Source: Thamnidium elegans
Lineage: Eukaryota; Mucoromycota; Mucoromycetes; Mucorales; Mucoraceae
Reading direction: 5' to 3'
Assembly: GCA_025201345.1 (NCBI GenBank)
Contig: JAIXMG010000002.1
Coordinates: 1,302,001 to 1,366,000, forward strand
DNA: 64,000 nt
Under the pieces are notes generated by a model. The model saw only the letters and a list, made by a program, of their open reading frames with translations. It did no database searches and was not told where the DNA came from. Below, piece after piece: positions 1-10,895 of the stretch (the stretch's first letter is position 1; every line of letters starts with the position of its first letter). A program made the position numbers and the translations under genes.

Positions 1-357
1 GTAGGTTATGAGATTTTTTTTTTTGGCTGATGTTCTCGAAAATAAAAAAGAGGTTTTGTATATTAGTAACCTTGGAAAAGATGTCATAGAGGATTAAGGG
101 TGAAAGAACACCTACTATTAGTTCACCCCTTTTTATTTATTTTTTATTTTAAGAAATTATGATTGTTCACGTCAAAAGAGAATATATTTGCGGTTTTTTT
201 AAAACAGAACTTATCAACGTCCTTAAATTGGTTCTTAAATCGTACGGTGGTTTTTTTATGGTATAATAGTTATTCGTCACATGATGATCGTCGGTTTATA
301 CTTTGAAAGAAAAAGGAGGTTAAGCACGACTACAAAAAAATGCTTTAAAGTGGGAAC
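1..357. other. Left-edge intergenic sequence
   Basis: No coding sequence is supported. The stretch is the 3' side of the minus-strand PHD gene. It contains one hairpin-like inverted repeat (about 96-104 with 122-131) followed by a T-rich tract, which could aid 3'-end formation. No gene can be seen running in from the left. Confidence 0.5.
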
Positions 358-1721
358 TTACGTTTCGATATAATTTGAAAAATTGAGTTTGATTGGATTC
401 ACTGGAAGTCTATAGACTGTACCAGTTTTACTAACAATCACATCTTCCGTTTTTACTTTCTTTGGTGGTTTATTATTTACATGCTTATTATCCTCAAGTT
501 CTTTTAATTCTTTTTCGATTAATATTGACAGACCTTGACTGAATGTACTTGGAGGAATTCGATTTTCATCATTCGTGGTAATAATTGTTGTCGCTGATGG
601 ATCTCTAACTTCTCTTCTAGGTTTCTAAAAAAATATAATTACCCTTAATTAAAAAAAAAAAAAGATATACTATATTAGTATATATATATACATACTGTAA
701 AGTGTTCAAAGTGATTAGGACAACGCCATTTTCTTGCTGGATTAGGCGGGATAGTTAGAGGAGGTGTGAGACAATCGAGGTGCCAATAAAGTGTGCAATA
801 ATCGCAAGCGATCATTGGTTTTTTCAATGCCGTCATTCTACAAAAATAACAGCAGCGAAATTTGCCATTTTTATCTTTTAATTGGTTATAATCGGGATGC
901 TCTACATAGCCATTTCTACTGACGACATGAGTTCTTTTTTAGAATATATATATATATTTATATATATAAGGGGCTTACTTGTATCGTGCTGGTTTGATCC
1001 GACTCGTATCTACGTATCTACCTTGCTTATCAGAAGATACTATTTGCAATAATAAAAGTCAATAATTGATCTTTCTCTTTGTATGTGCGTATAGTTTTTT
1101 TTTTCTTTTTACTTTACCACCTTTAAAATGTTGTGCAATTGAAGAAGGTAATCGAAATGTTTTAGGATTTTTTGACTTTATGTTTTCTATCAGTGGTAAA
1201 AATAATCCAGTATAACTTCTTTCGTCTTGAGTTCGCTAGACATAAAAAAAACAGAGTTGAGCATACAATAGTTTTTTTTTTATGTAGTGGGAGTTATTGG
1301 CGAGTTTTTACCTTTGTTTTTCTTGGCTTACATTCGTTACAATACCAATTGCCTTTGAGTTTTTTGACATCGTCGCAAGTTAAAGGTGGTTCGACACAAG
1401 TAAAGTGAAAGGCGTTTGGACAAGCATCGCAACATAAAAATTGACCATGACCTCCACAAGCATCGCATACATCGTGATTCTAAAGAAACAAGATGAGTAT
1501 AAAGTCAAAGAAATATTTATATCAAATTTTTTTTTTTTACATTTATGTTCACAGTAGTACTACACGAAAATTTAAACTATTTAGTGGTGATTTTAACATT
1601 TTTTAAAAAATATAAATGACAAGTATGTGTTATATATGTACTTTGAATCATGCATCGTTTTTCGTTTTGTACGCTTATGATCAGTAGGAGTAGGTGTAGG
1701 TGTTGATTTTTTACTTTTCAT
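358..1721 (-). CDS. Double PHD-finger protein, Rco1/Cph1/PHF12-like
   Basis: Likely the PHD subunit of an Rpd3S/Clr6-II-type histone deacetylase complex, which binds nucleosomes and suppresses intragenic transcription; this role is inferred from the family. At least five exons; the start ATG at 1721 opens MKSKKSTPTPTPTD. Near residues 30-80 there is a Cys4-His-Cys3 PHD finger (CDACGGHGQFLCCDACP, then HFTC and WYCNEC). A spacer with LFLPLIENIKSKNPKTF follows, like the segment between the fingers of Rco1/PHF12. The second, atypical PHD (CCYFC, IACDYC, HLDCLTPPL) ends in WRCPNHFEH, the signature ending of this family. The tail (about 85 residues) ends at the TAA at 358. The family is fairly secure from the two-finger order and the CPNH ending; the exact ortholog is not. 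Confidence 0.75.
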
Positions 1722-1877
1722 GATGATTATGTTACTGTATATTTGTATATAAAAATGTCAATTTTTACTTGTAAAAAAAAGAATAAAGTGGAAAAGAGAA
1801 AAAGAGAGAAGAAAACAAATTTTAATCAGGTATTTATACAGAAAAAGAAAAAAAACCAGTCATGTTTTATTTTTACA

Positions 1878-2876
1878 TTATTTTGGTAGTGCTTGTTCTG
1901 CGTACCAAATGTTCATTTTATCTCTACCATGTTCATTAGAAGAAGGTACATCGTATTTTTCCTTCTTTTTATCTCTTTTACGTCTGCTGTATTTAGTTTC
2001 AAACGCTTTTGCTGCATTTTTAATTTCCAACATTCTCTTTTCACTAGCCTTTTTTCTCTCTTCTTTTTCTTTAATGGATGTGTGTGATCTTTTCTTCTTA
2101 TTAATATTATAAGCTATTTCTTTTTGCATTGCTTCCTGTTCATCTTCGTCATCATCTACTTCTTGTTTATAAATGTTGCTGTTATTATCATCATTCTCTG
2201 TTTGTTGATAAGTATCATCAATGTCAGTTTCTGTATTAGATTCTACAGTTATATAATTATCTAAATTCAATTGTCTTCCAGGTCGATTATCTTCTAAATA
2301 ATCATAATTTACAGGTTCAAGGCCAAACGGATTATCAAGTTGTTCAATACTTTCTTTGGATAAAGGTACGCTAACACCTAACCCTTCCTTAGCCGTTTTA
2401 ACACCATATGGAAATTGATCTGGCGACAAATAAGTATTCTTTTCATAACAAGTAAATAACCAAGCAGGTGAAATAACTCTAATTCCTTTTTTAGTCAATC
2501 TAGCAATCAATTTGTTTTTCTCTGCTCTCTTTGGTTGTATGATATATATTCCAACAGATGATAATGTAGAAGGTGATCCAGCTACAGTATCATCTTGATT
2601 ATGTTGAACTGTTGCTCCCATACCTTCTGCTATCATCCCTACTTGTTCTTTATACTGTACACTATCATCGATATAAATTGTATACTTTTGTAACACCTGT
2701 GCTAACCCTCTCGTATCAATTATTGGTGGTTCTATTACTTGCGCAGTCTGCGTAGTTCTACCCAACTTTTTTTTTATTGACATCTTGTTTCTTTTAAAAC
2801 TAGGCATTTTGAAATTAGCACCACCTATTCTATGTGGAGTGATGAAGTTGTTGGCGGAAATAGTTATTGGTCTCAT
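1878..2876 (-). CDS. BRCT-domain protein
   Basis: Single-exon gene of about 332 residues. The preferred start is the ATG at 2876 (MRPITISANNF); the reading frame stays open upstream only because it crosses poly-A/T tracts with no coding character. Residues about 55-160 form one BRCT-like domain: a strand with YTIYIDD, a GMGATVQ turn, IYIIQ, then VISPAWLFTCYEKN with the invariant Trp. BRCT modules bind phosphopeptides or other BRCTs in DNA repair and checkpoint proteins. The C-terminal half is acidic then strongly basic (KKKRSHTSIKEKEERKK) and probably helical with nuclear-localisation character. It lies about 150 bp downstream of SPT16 on the same strand. I do not recognise a specific ortholog. 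Confidence 0.7.
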   Translation of the reverse strand: MRPITISANNFITPHRIGGANFKMPSFKRNKMSIKKKLGRTTQTAQVIEPPIIDTRGLAQVLQKYTIYIDDSVQYKEQVGMIAEGMGATVQHNQDDTVAGSPSTLSSVGIYIIQPKRAEKNKLIARLTKKGIRVISPAWLFTCYEKNTYLSPDQFPYGVKTAKEGLGVSVPLSKESIEQLDNPFGLEPVNYDYLEDNRPGRQLNLDNYITVESNTETDIDDTYQQTENDDNNSNIYKQEVDDDEDEQEAMQKEIAYNINKKKRSHTSIKEKEERKKASEKRMLEIKNAAKAFETKYSRRKRDKKKEKYDVPSSNEHGRDKMNIWYAEQALPK

Positions 2877-3027
2877 TGTGTAGTTTAGAAATAAAAATAA
2901 AAAAATAAAAAAAGAAAGCTGAAGAAAAAAAAAATGTTTTTGACGGCGTTTTATTTTTATTTTTACTGGTAAAAAAAAAAAAAAAAACCATGTACCAGTT
3001 AAATTTTTATTTATATTCATTTATACT

Positions 3028-6000
3028 TTAACGTCTTCCCTTCTTTCTTGGTGCTTCCTCTTCAAAATCACCAGCTCTCTTTAATTTACGTTCATCAGCT
3101 TGACGAGCATTTTCCTCTAATGCATCCCAGTCTATAAGAAGTAATTGTTAATACAATCAATAAATAAATAAACTAAATAAAGTAACTTACCATCGCCAGA
3201 ATCAGACATATCATCTTCTTCCTCAGAGTCTTCAGAAGCATTGGATTGAACATCACTATCATCATCATCACTTGAACTTTCATCCACTTCGTCATCACTT
3301 ATTTCAAATTCACTACCAGTAGCAGAATCATTACCGGAGCCATCTTCATCTGTACCATCACCTAGGAAACTCCAAGCACCACCACGATAAAATTCCCCTG
3401 GATCTTCATTGACAGTTTTCATAATCATACCCCAATTCAAGTTAACTTGACCTTCAGAGAACGCGACTTCAACTGAATCTAACCAATCCTTGACATTATC
3501 TAGTTGACTCATTGGAATTGTATTGATATGTATAGGTGTACGAGTGAAATCCTTAAATACAAACACCATATCGAAATTCTTTAAACCAAACTGAACACGT
3601 TCTAAATGTGCCAATTCAACTTCATTTAAAGTGATACAAAGGAAAGGAGGATCTGATAAATGTACAAGACAATCTGTAGTAGGTTGCAGTAAAACATTTG
3701 ATCTAAACGGAACACCTTGGAATCCAAGTTCTCTGAATGGTACATCTAATTCAATACGGCCATCACTAGCTTCTGCAATCTTTTCTGCAAATTGTCTGAA
3801 TTCCTTATTCAAATTAGCTCTGCGACGACGTTCTTCTTGTTCTGATTCAAGTTCATCTTCATCACCATAAAGGTGTCTATTACGTCTCTTGTTACCTGTT
3901 TCATCAAATTGGATATCGGATGCTTCACGATAGAATTGAATATCCTTGGTCTTCTTCTTACCAATCAAGATGGGATTTTTAAAGTGAATATGAATTAATA
4001 CCAATAATTCATTATCACAAGGTTGAAAGAACAAATGCTTGACATTACTAAACAAGACATTAAAAGAAGAATCAGATCGAATGGATTGGTATCTTAAACC
4101 ATTTTGATGGATTTCAAGTTCACCAGGTAAACGTTTAGATTCGGTTTGAGGACGAACATAAACATCGGGAAGACGAATAGGACGACGTCCCTTAACAACA
4201 ACTAAATTATCTTGTTCGACAACATCAGCCATTTCACGACGTTCAGTTTCTTTCTTAGTAGCTTCCTTCTTCATATCTGTAATACTACGATAGATTTCTG
4301 CCATACGATAAGTATCCGCACTTCTAAAAGTTAAAGCACGTACAAATGTAGCATTAGGATCATCAAACGGCATATCTTCTCTTTTACCGCCAGCTTGACC
4401 AGGAGTTAAAAAGTTTAAACGAAGCATAACGAAATCACCTTCATCACTTTTACTAGCATTTTTGAGTGTAGAGATATGGAAAGGAACTGCCATACCGTAA
4501 ATAGGTAAAATAATAGAATCATGTTTTTTATCCACTACAATCTTGAGGCCTCTTACTTCACGAGGTAATTTAGCTTCAGATCGATAACTTTCAAATTTAC
4601 GGAATACAGCCTTTTGTTCACCATCATCATTACCAGAAGTACCAGAGTACTTTGCAAGACCTTCTTGTAATTTTTGTGCAAACAATTGCTTTTGATGTTC
4701 TCTACGACGTTGTTCGCGTGATTCCTCTTCTTGATCTTCGTTTCTTAATTTGCTGCGAAGAATAGCAGATTTAGCAACTGCAGATTCACGTTTAACAGTG
4801 CTAACAATACTAGCAGTAGATGACTTTTTCTTAGACACTGCAGCATCACCGCTACCACCAGCAGCAGCATCAGATTTACCGTCCTCTTCATCATCGAAAA
4901 AGTAAGAAATCTTGTTTAATTTCTTACTGCAATCACCAGTCAAGACCACAGCAGCATCACTAGTGACACGAACAGTGTCTACCAACATCAAAGCATAAAT
5001 CTTTCCGCGAGGGTCAGAAGCTTTTGGGTTCTCGAGATCAGAAAATCCAACCTGAACATTTAAAATCATACCGTTCTTGATTTCTCTAATATTTTTTCCA
5101 CTCAAGACATAATTAGCTTCACGGAACTCGATACCCATACCGAACCCGACATTTTTCGTGAAATTCTTTTCGAGATCAGGACGCTTTGCTTTAATAAGTG
5201 CAATGGCTTTAGTGTAAACATCACGAATTTTAACTCCATCACGAATACTATCCAATACTCGGTTTTGTACCTCCAATAAAAATTCATAATTCTTTTCCAT
5301 GGCTTTGGTGGGATCAATTAAAAAGGTTCGACTGATGTTGGAACAGTAGTACTTGTATCGTACACCGAGACTACAAATAATTGCGCCGGGGAAAAGTTTA
5401 TCGTTGTTGGATGCTGCAGAGGATCTTAAATCAAACTTTCCACCACTTTGAACAATAGGTGTATAACACCAATCTATTTCATCCTTTTCGTCAATCTTTT
5501 TTTTTTCGAGTTTGTTAATTTATACGATAAAAACAATTATATATATATATATATTATATACATACCTCTCCTGGTAAATGAATACGTTTAGCCATTTTAG
5601 GATCTTCCAATGCCATATCTGTTAAGTCACTCAATTTTTCATTTGTAATTGGTTTCTCTTCATCAATATAAGTTGACATTTCAGGAATGAAAAAGTATTG
5701 CATCATGTTGGAACTAGTTTTAGCTGCAATTCGAACATTTCGCTACGAAAAAAAAAAATTAAACATTTTGCACACACAACAGAAAAAGAAAAAAAAATTA
5801 CTGCTTCTTCTTCGTCCTTTTCAGCTAAACAAGTGGAGATAGCAATAGAGACGTCCACTTCTTCGTAGTTCTTGTTATACTTGACACAAGCTTTTTTCCA
5901 TTCTTCAATATTTTTACCTGTTGTCTTATCTTTTACAAAAACACCAACACGTTTCTAATATAAAGAAAGTAAGTAACTGATAAAACAGTCAGTAATAAAA

Positions 6001-6518
6001 AAATCTTTTTTTTTTTTTTTACGTTTTCTAAACTCTTGATAAGATCTTGATATAAAGGAACATTATCTTCTAAATCTTTTCCTCTACGAATTATGTCGAT
6101 CGGAATTTGTTTTTCGCCTTGTTTCAAACTCTCAAGAGCATTAGCCTTCTTTTGACCACAAACAAACGTAAACTTTTCTGGTGTAATGATTATAACAGAT
6201 TGATGGCATGGTGCTCCCAACAACCAAGTCTAAAATAAAATATGTCAGAAAATCAAAAAATATTTACAAAGGGAAAAAAAAAATGTTTGAAGTATTTACT
6301 TGAAGTGTAAGTGTCTTGACGTAAGGGTTTTCATAATTATCATCACCTTGAATTAAAGCAATGGCATCGACATGTTGAAATAACTCTGCGTCATTCTATA
6401 TTTTAACAAAAAAAATCAGTTTCAAAGTTTTCTTGAAAAAAAAATATCTTTTTTTTTTTTTTACCTTCCATTTTGTTATTAAATAACGAGCTCTTCTGTG
6501 AAACCGCTTAGAATCCAT
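3028..6518 (-). CDS. SPT16: FACT histone chaperone large subunit Spt16
   Basis: FACT (Spt16-Pob3) reorganises nucleosomes during transcription and replication. The start ATG at 6518 opens MDSKRFHRRARYLITKWKN. Several short introns split the N-terminal half, and a final 104-nt exon (3028-3131) follows a GTAAGT donor. The order matches Spt16: an inactive aminopeptidase-like N-terminal domain (LLGAPCHQSVIIIT; later FGMGIEFREANYVLSGKN), a charged linker with coiled-coil character, the tandem-PH middle domain (GELEIHQNGLRYQS, FQPCDNELLVLIHIHFKNPI, NWGMIMKTVNEDP), then a long Asp/Glu/Ser acidic tail that binds H2A-H2B and a basic end EEEAPRKKGRR. Total length is about 1,000 residues, close to the roughly 1,035 of yeast Spt16. 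The Trp-Ser-Phe-Leu element before the acidic tail is present. Confidence 0.95.
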
Positions 6519-7651
6519 TATTATAAATTGGAATAAAGAAAAAAAAAAAAAAGAAAAAGAAAAAAAACACGAACTAAAAAGAAAAATATTTTTCTAGATT
6601 CAAGCGCGAATAAGAAAGTGCGCGTCTGACGTCGTCAAGACTTTTAGGATATATAATTATCCGCAAGCGGTCACTTTGGTATATGCACTTTTAATTTTAA
6701 ACTAACCATAAAATGTTTCATAATTAATCTTCAATAGTTTCCAAGATTTTGAGTCTTTTTTATAATGCCACAACTTCTCAATTTCTCATTTTAAGTTGAC
6801 TTTTGCTATCTGGATATCGATTTTCCGGCATATTGAAAACTATCAATATTACTGATAGGCTCGCCGAATTATGATGATGGTGAAAGACTTGCATACAGAT
6901 AGCTTCCCCAAAGATAAATTACTGTTGATATCTGGTTCGAAATTATTGGTATTGGAGGGCTTGTCATTGCTATTGGATCCAGATGACCTGCCATTGCTAT
7001 TGAAAAAAGTTAAAGTAGAATGATTAACAGTGCCCGAGCTTATGCAACGGCGGGTTTGGTTTCGACCATCAGCTCTAATTAGATTCGTAAGTTTTTTACA
7101 ATCAAACGTAGATCACACGAATGGTCGTTCTAGAGCATCCTTTCGAAGGGAGCTTTCCCTGTGATACGGTGGTGTCAACACAAACGGATATTGTATATAG
7201 AAGATTTTTTACTTATATACGAATTCATTGCAAATTAAAAGAAAAAGAAAAGGTAGCGATGATAAAAAAAAATATCTAGTCATAAAAGAAAAAATTTGTT
7301 TATATTTAGTAGTAAAAATTAGTATAGATATAGATCACATTTTTGAAGTGCGTGATGATTATATTTGATTTGCTTTCTAGTGGCGGCTGTTAGTTTAGAT
7401 GTATTTAAAAGTAATACCTGTCAAAAAATAGTAGTTCAAGACAATTCAAGTTATTTAATCCGATGTGATGGTAACAGATATTGTAGTAATACCAAGTACA
7501 AAGAGTTTTTTTTTTTTTAACAGGTTTATTTTTAAATCTCATCAAAGTATATGATTGCCATAGTTAGAAGAAAGCAAAAGTGGATTAAAAAATATATTGA
7601 TCATATTCACGGAAGACATGCATAAATCTCTTTTAGGACAACTCCGCACAT
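6519..7651. other. SPT16 upstream region and gene-free DNA
   Basis: Holds the SPT16 promoter (a CRE-like site near 6627-6637) and then about 1 kb without a supportable gene. The stretch 6830-7200 is less AT-rich than its surroundings and has short internal repetitions (cattgctattg occurs at least twice near 6965 and 7000). It could be old transposon debris; no frame gives a recognisable protein. Confidence 0.4.
6627..6637 (-). promoter_or_regulatory. CRE/ATF-like site upstream of SPT16
   Basis: The 11-mer TGACGTCGTCA lies about 110 bp upstream of the SPT16 ATG. It is close to the bZIP (ATF/CREB) palindrome TGACGTCA, with two nested half-sites. The position suits a promoter element. Function is inferred from sequence only. 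Confidence 0.35.
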
Positions 7652-8805
7652 TATTAAATCGTCGAATTTTATGGCTTTTTTAGCACCGTCATTAATGCCA
7701 TTTTTTAAAATATCATAATAAACACGAAATTCTACACAATTAACAATATACATATGAATATTATAATTATTAGTTTTTATTTGACTTTAATATGACGTGA
7801 TAAAACCACGAGCCTTTTTTACAGCCTGGCATCTAGCCGACATACTTTTAACAAGTTTCTGGCAAACTTCTACCCCTAGTCGCTCCCACTCTTCTTTTAT
7901 TATCGCCTCCAAATCATCCAGGTTTCTTGTCTCGACTCTCCTCTTTGAAAGTTTCTGTCCTAGAGGATGCCAGATATGCTCGATGGGGTTGAGGTCAGGA
8001 CTTTGAGCAGGCCAGTAGCCAAAGTCTCTGATCCTAGTATGACGCGAGGCGCCGGCTTCTTGGAATATGAACTCCTTGCCTTCTTTTTCTGTAAGTTCAT
8101 GAAGCCAGGGAGGAAATTCTGACTCAAACAGTCGATATATTCGTCTTGACTTACAAAGCCTTTAAGTACCGTCAAAGGGCACCTTTACCAAACTTAAAGG
8201 TTGGTAGTATAAACTTATTATTATACCTCTCCCCCTCTCTTTCTAATCACTCTGACGCCTCCATCGTTGTGTCTCAAGACAAATCGTAACTCATCGGACC
8301 AGACCACCTTGTTCCAGCCCTCCATCGACCAATTCGCCTTGTCATTTACCCATTCTCTTCTCAATCGTCTATGTCTCGAATTAAGGAAGGGTTTCTGAGC
8401 GGGTTTATGAGAGAAAACCCGTTTTCTTCGAAGAGCTTTCCTCAATGTAGTCAAAATAACGCTACTGGTGATCGAGGCAAGATTCTGCTGATGAATGCCT
8501 GTTGGTTCGAAAGGTTCTCTTCGGACTAGAAGAGATAAATGGCGTTTGTCCCTTTCATTTAGTACTATGTTACAACTGTTGTTCTCGATATATTCAATTA
8601 TTTGCTAATGTCGGTATTACTCCATTTTTCATGCTGAGATAGGCCGCAAATGACTCCACGGGTAAAATCTGGAAAGACTTTTCCTCTTCTAGGACCTTCT
8701 TTGTTATGTCTGAAAGTGGCATTATAGAATACTTTTCGAAATGTGAATAAAAATAAGATTAAAAAAAACTAAATTTTGGCTGTATTAAAATTAGACGATT
8801 TAATT
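7652..8805 (-). mobile_element. Degenerate Tc1/mariner element with terminal inverted repeats
   Basis: A near-perfect ~19-bp inverted repeat (attaaatcgtcgaatttta at about 7653, and its complement near 8786) flanks the transposase remnant at 7796-8740 and gives an element of about 1.15 kb, the usual size of Tc1-type elements. The outermost few bases and the TA target duplication cannot be fixed by eye. Confidence 0.65.
7796..8740 (-). pseudogene. Broken Tc1/mariner-type transposase
   Basis: Read right to left, the pieces follow Tc1 order: an N-terminal HTH segment (HNKEGPRRGKVFPDFTRG, ICGLS), a middle block (LRKALRRKRVFSHKP then WSMEGWNKVVWSDELRFVL, with the first catalytic Asp in WSDE), a second catalytic block, and the C-terminal YWPAQSPDLNPIEHIWHPLG with the third acidic residue in IEH. 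Frames change at least twice (near 8600-8640 and 8170-8230). The second catalytic block reads FQEAGASRHT where active relatives have FQEDGA, so a catalytic Asp is also lost. It cannot encode an active enzyme. Confidence 0.85.
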
Positions 8806-8979
8806 GTAGACAGTGTAGCTCTTTTCGATTAACAATCACATTGATGACGTACCTTTTTGTTTACTTATGCTGCTGCAGTAAAATTATATTTTAAAATATG
8901 AGGATGCGTAGCAGATGTTGTTTCTTCTTCAAACAGTTTATGTCTTTTTTTAGACATCTACTTTTTTTTCAAACTTCAG

Positions 8980-9393
8980 GGAAGATGGAACTTGATCGAT
9001 AAAAAGATGACAAAAGGTTTATCGTTAGAGAAAGGGCAGTAAAACCAACGATTTATCTGTTTCAATCAGTTTGCGAGACTAGATGCCTGTCCTTGGCGTG
9101 ACGAAGTCTATTGTCCTGTAGTGGTAAGCGTTTGCTGCTACTTTGCAACCGATGTCTCAAAACTGATATTGCTTCTCCGTTCTGTTATGATATTTAAAGA
9201 TGATGTTACTATTGAAAGATGGAACTTAACTTTGTCTAAAAGCTGATAAAGCGTTGTTGCTTGATGAAGGACTGAAAAGTCAAGCAATTTTCGATGTTCT
9301 CACTCGGTTTTTGTGGACTCGACGCCCTGTCCAATGGCGTGACACACTCCTATCACTGCGTAGCTTTGCAGGAAGTCGCAAAACTGATATTGT
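8980..9393. repeat. Diverged tandem duplication (about 190 bp unit, two copies)
   Basis: Two segments in the same orientation, about 8980-9172 and 9214-9393, share anchors in the same order: gaagatggaactt / gaaagatggaactt, cctgtccttggcgtgac / cctgtccaatggcgtgac, and caaaactgatattg at each end. Both include the least AT-rich DNA of the neighbourhood. No protein is recognisable. It is probably part of an old mobile element. Confidence 0.6.
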
Positions 9394-9417
9394 TTTTAAA
9401 TCTTTTTTTTAAAATAT

Positions 9418-9850
9418 TTGAAGGTAATACTTTTTGAAAATAAGGGACATAATTATATACTAACTATATTATAAAACACGTAAAACCCCATTTACGGTGT
9501 GTAAGCACCGGACTATTAGTTTTCAACTGAATCAAGGCATCAAGATGAAGAGGCTAGTGAAAAGTAATATGGACGCATTTCTCGATGTCATAGATACAGA
9601 CTTCAACTCAACAAATTGCAGCCTTGGAGACAGAAAAATAGAAAGTTGAGGATACAGGCTGATATTTTTGCCACCTTACTCTCCTGTGTTGAACCTCATC
9701 AAACAGTTTTGAATAAGAACTTATGGCTTATGCTTGTAATCAAGATCTTATTAGTGACCTTTATGGCCACTCTAAACTTCAAATCATTAACTGATATAAT
9801 AAAACGCCCATGTTATTTAAATCATATTATGGTATTTTTTACAAACGTAC
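9418..9850 (+). mobile_element. Decayed DDE (Tc1-like) element, copy 1
   Basis: This segment is repeated at 62418-62830 in the same orientation; the two copies share long near-identical blocks at both ends (start gaaggtaatactttttg; near the end cttattagtgacctttatgg and ataataaaacgccca). A short plus-strand frame reads LPPYSPVLNLIKQF, a mutated form of the Tc1 signature PPYSPDLNPIEQFW, so this is a transposase 3' end. Frame interruptions and loss of the catalytic Asp/Glu show it is dead. Confidence 0.6.
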
Positions 9851-10369
9851 TTTTTTTTTTAAAAAAAAAATCTTGTTCGAATATGTCATTTCAATGCTAT
9901 TGCAGTTTGTATTACTTTTTAAGGCTACTTGGGTAGAAGCGACAATAAAATCATTACAGCTCATTCCAAAGTACGATACTTTGATTTTTAAATATGCGAA
10001 TACATGAAGACAATATTTTAATGTTTATCCTTTCTAGACGAAGACAACCTTCTACATTATACTTGAAGAATTATTTACGAAGGTTTTACAAATCCAAACA
10101 GAGGACAAACCAAATAAAAAAAAAGAAAAAAAATTGAATGGTAGAGTACATTTATTAAGAGAAATAATTATATATTTAAAATCAATTCAATGTTTTTTTT
10201 TTATAGGAAAGAGTCAGTTATTAATTTTTCGTCAGATCAACTATTAAAGAAGATTTCAGCGTCTAATTAAAAGTCATCATTCTCTTTCAAAAAAAAGGGA
10301 CACAAATCAAAATCAATACGAAAATGAAACTAGTACAACCAAAAAGGACGTATTGGAACAAAGGAGGTA
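9851..10369. other. Gene-free AT-rich DNA
   Basis: Begins with a perfect T10A10 block (9851-9870). No supported gene, RNA or repeat is seen in the rest. Confidence 0.4.
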
Positions 10370-10520
10370 TGTCAACTCCTACTCATCTATTGAACTTTAA
10401 ATCAAAGCCAATAAATGAGTTTTCTCACATCTGTATCCAAGCTTATTAAATTGCCTACAATTATAAAGCTTTCGTCACGGACGCGGACAGGTTGAACAGA
10501 TGCAGAACATAACGGTACTT
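10370..10520 (-). other. Possible stray exon downstream of MED16
   Basis: On the minus strand an open stretch of about 30 codons reads SVQPVRVRDESFIIVG then NLISLDTD, followed by a GTGAGA donor and a CAATAG acceptor with a short ending MSRS-stop. Composition is more protein-like than the surroundings, but I find no start codon or upstream exon. It may be the 3' end of a small gene, a decayed gene, or chance. Confidence 0.2.
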
Positions 10521-10895
10521 AAAAAGAAAAAGAGTAATTAAAATAAGAGAGTAAATAAAATAATTTATTTAAGCAAGGGAAAGGGGGAAAAGATGATAAA
10601 GAGTATAAAGAACTTCTTAAAGTAAACTCATGTCCTATTTATACTAAATACAATTGACATGAATTGTGACAAGCTTAATAATTTATTTAGATGAAACAGG
10701 AACGTAAATAGATGCTGATTGGGTGTTGAGTTTGGATACAAGGGTAAAGAAAATAAATTTTTTTTTAAGTGGCTTATTTTTCATGCAAACAAGCAGGGGG
10801 GTTTTTTTTTTTAAAGCTGAGGTGACCTGGAAGTGTGCTATGATTCGTCAGAAAGATGCCCCATGTTGGTTCCAAAAAAAAAAACCCCCCTTTAT

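Noticed and set aside
2877..3020. Upstream extension of the BRCT protein by 48 residues
   Set aside because: It is encoded by poly-A/T tracts giving runs of Phe and Lys; the ATG at 2876 starts normal sequence.
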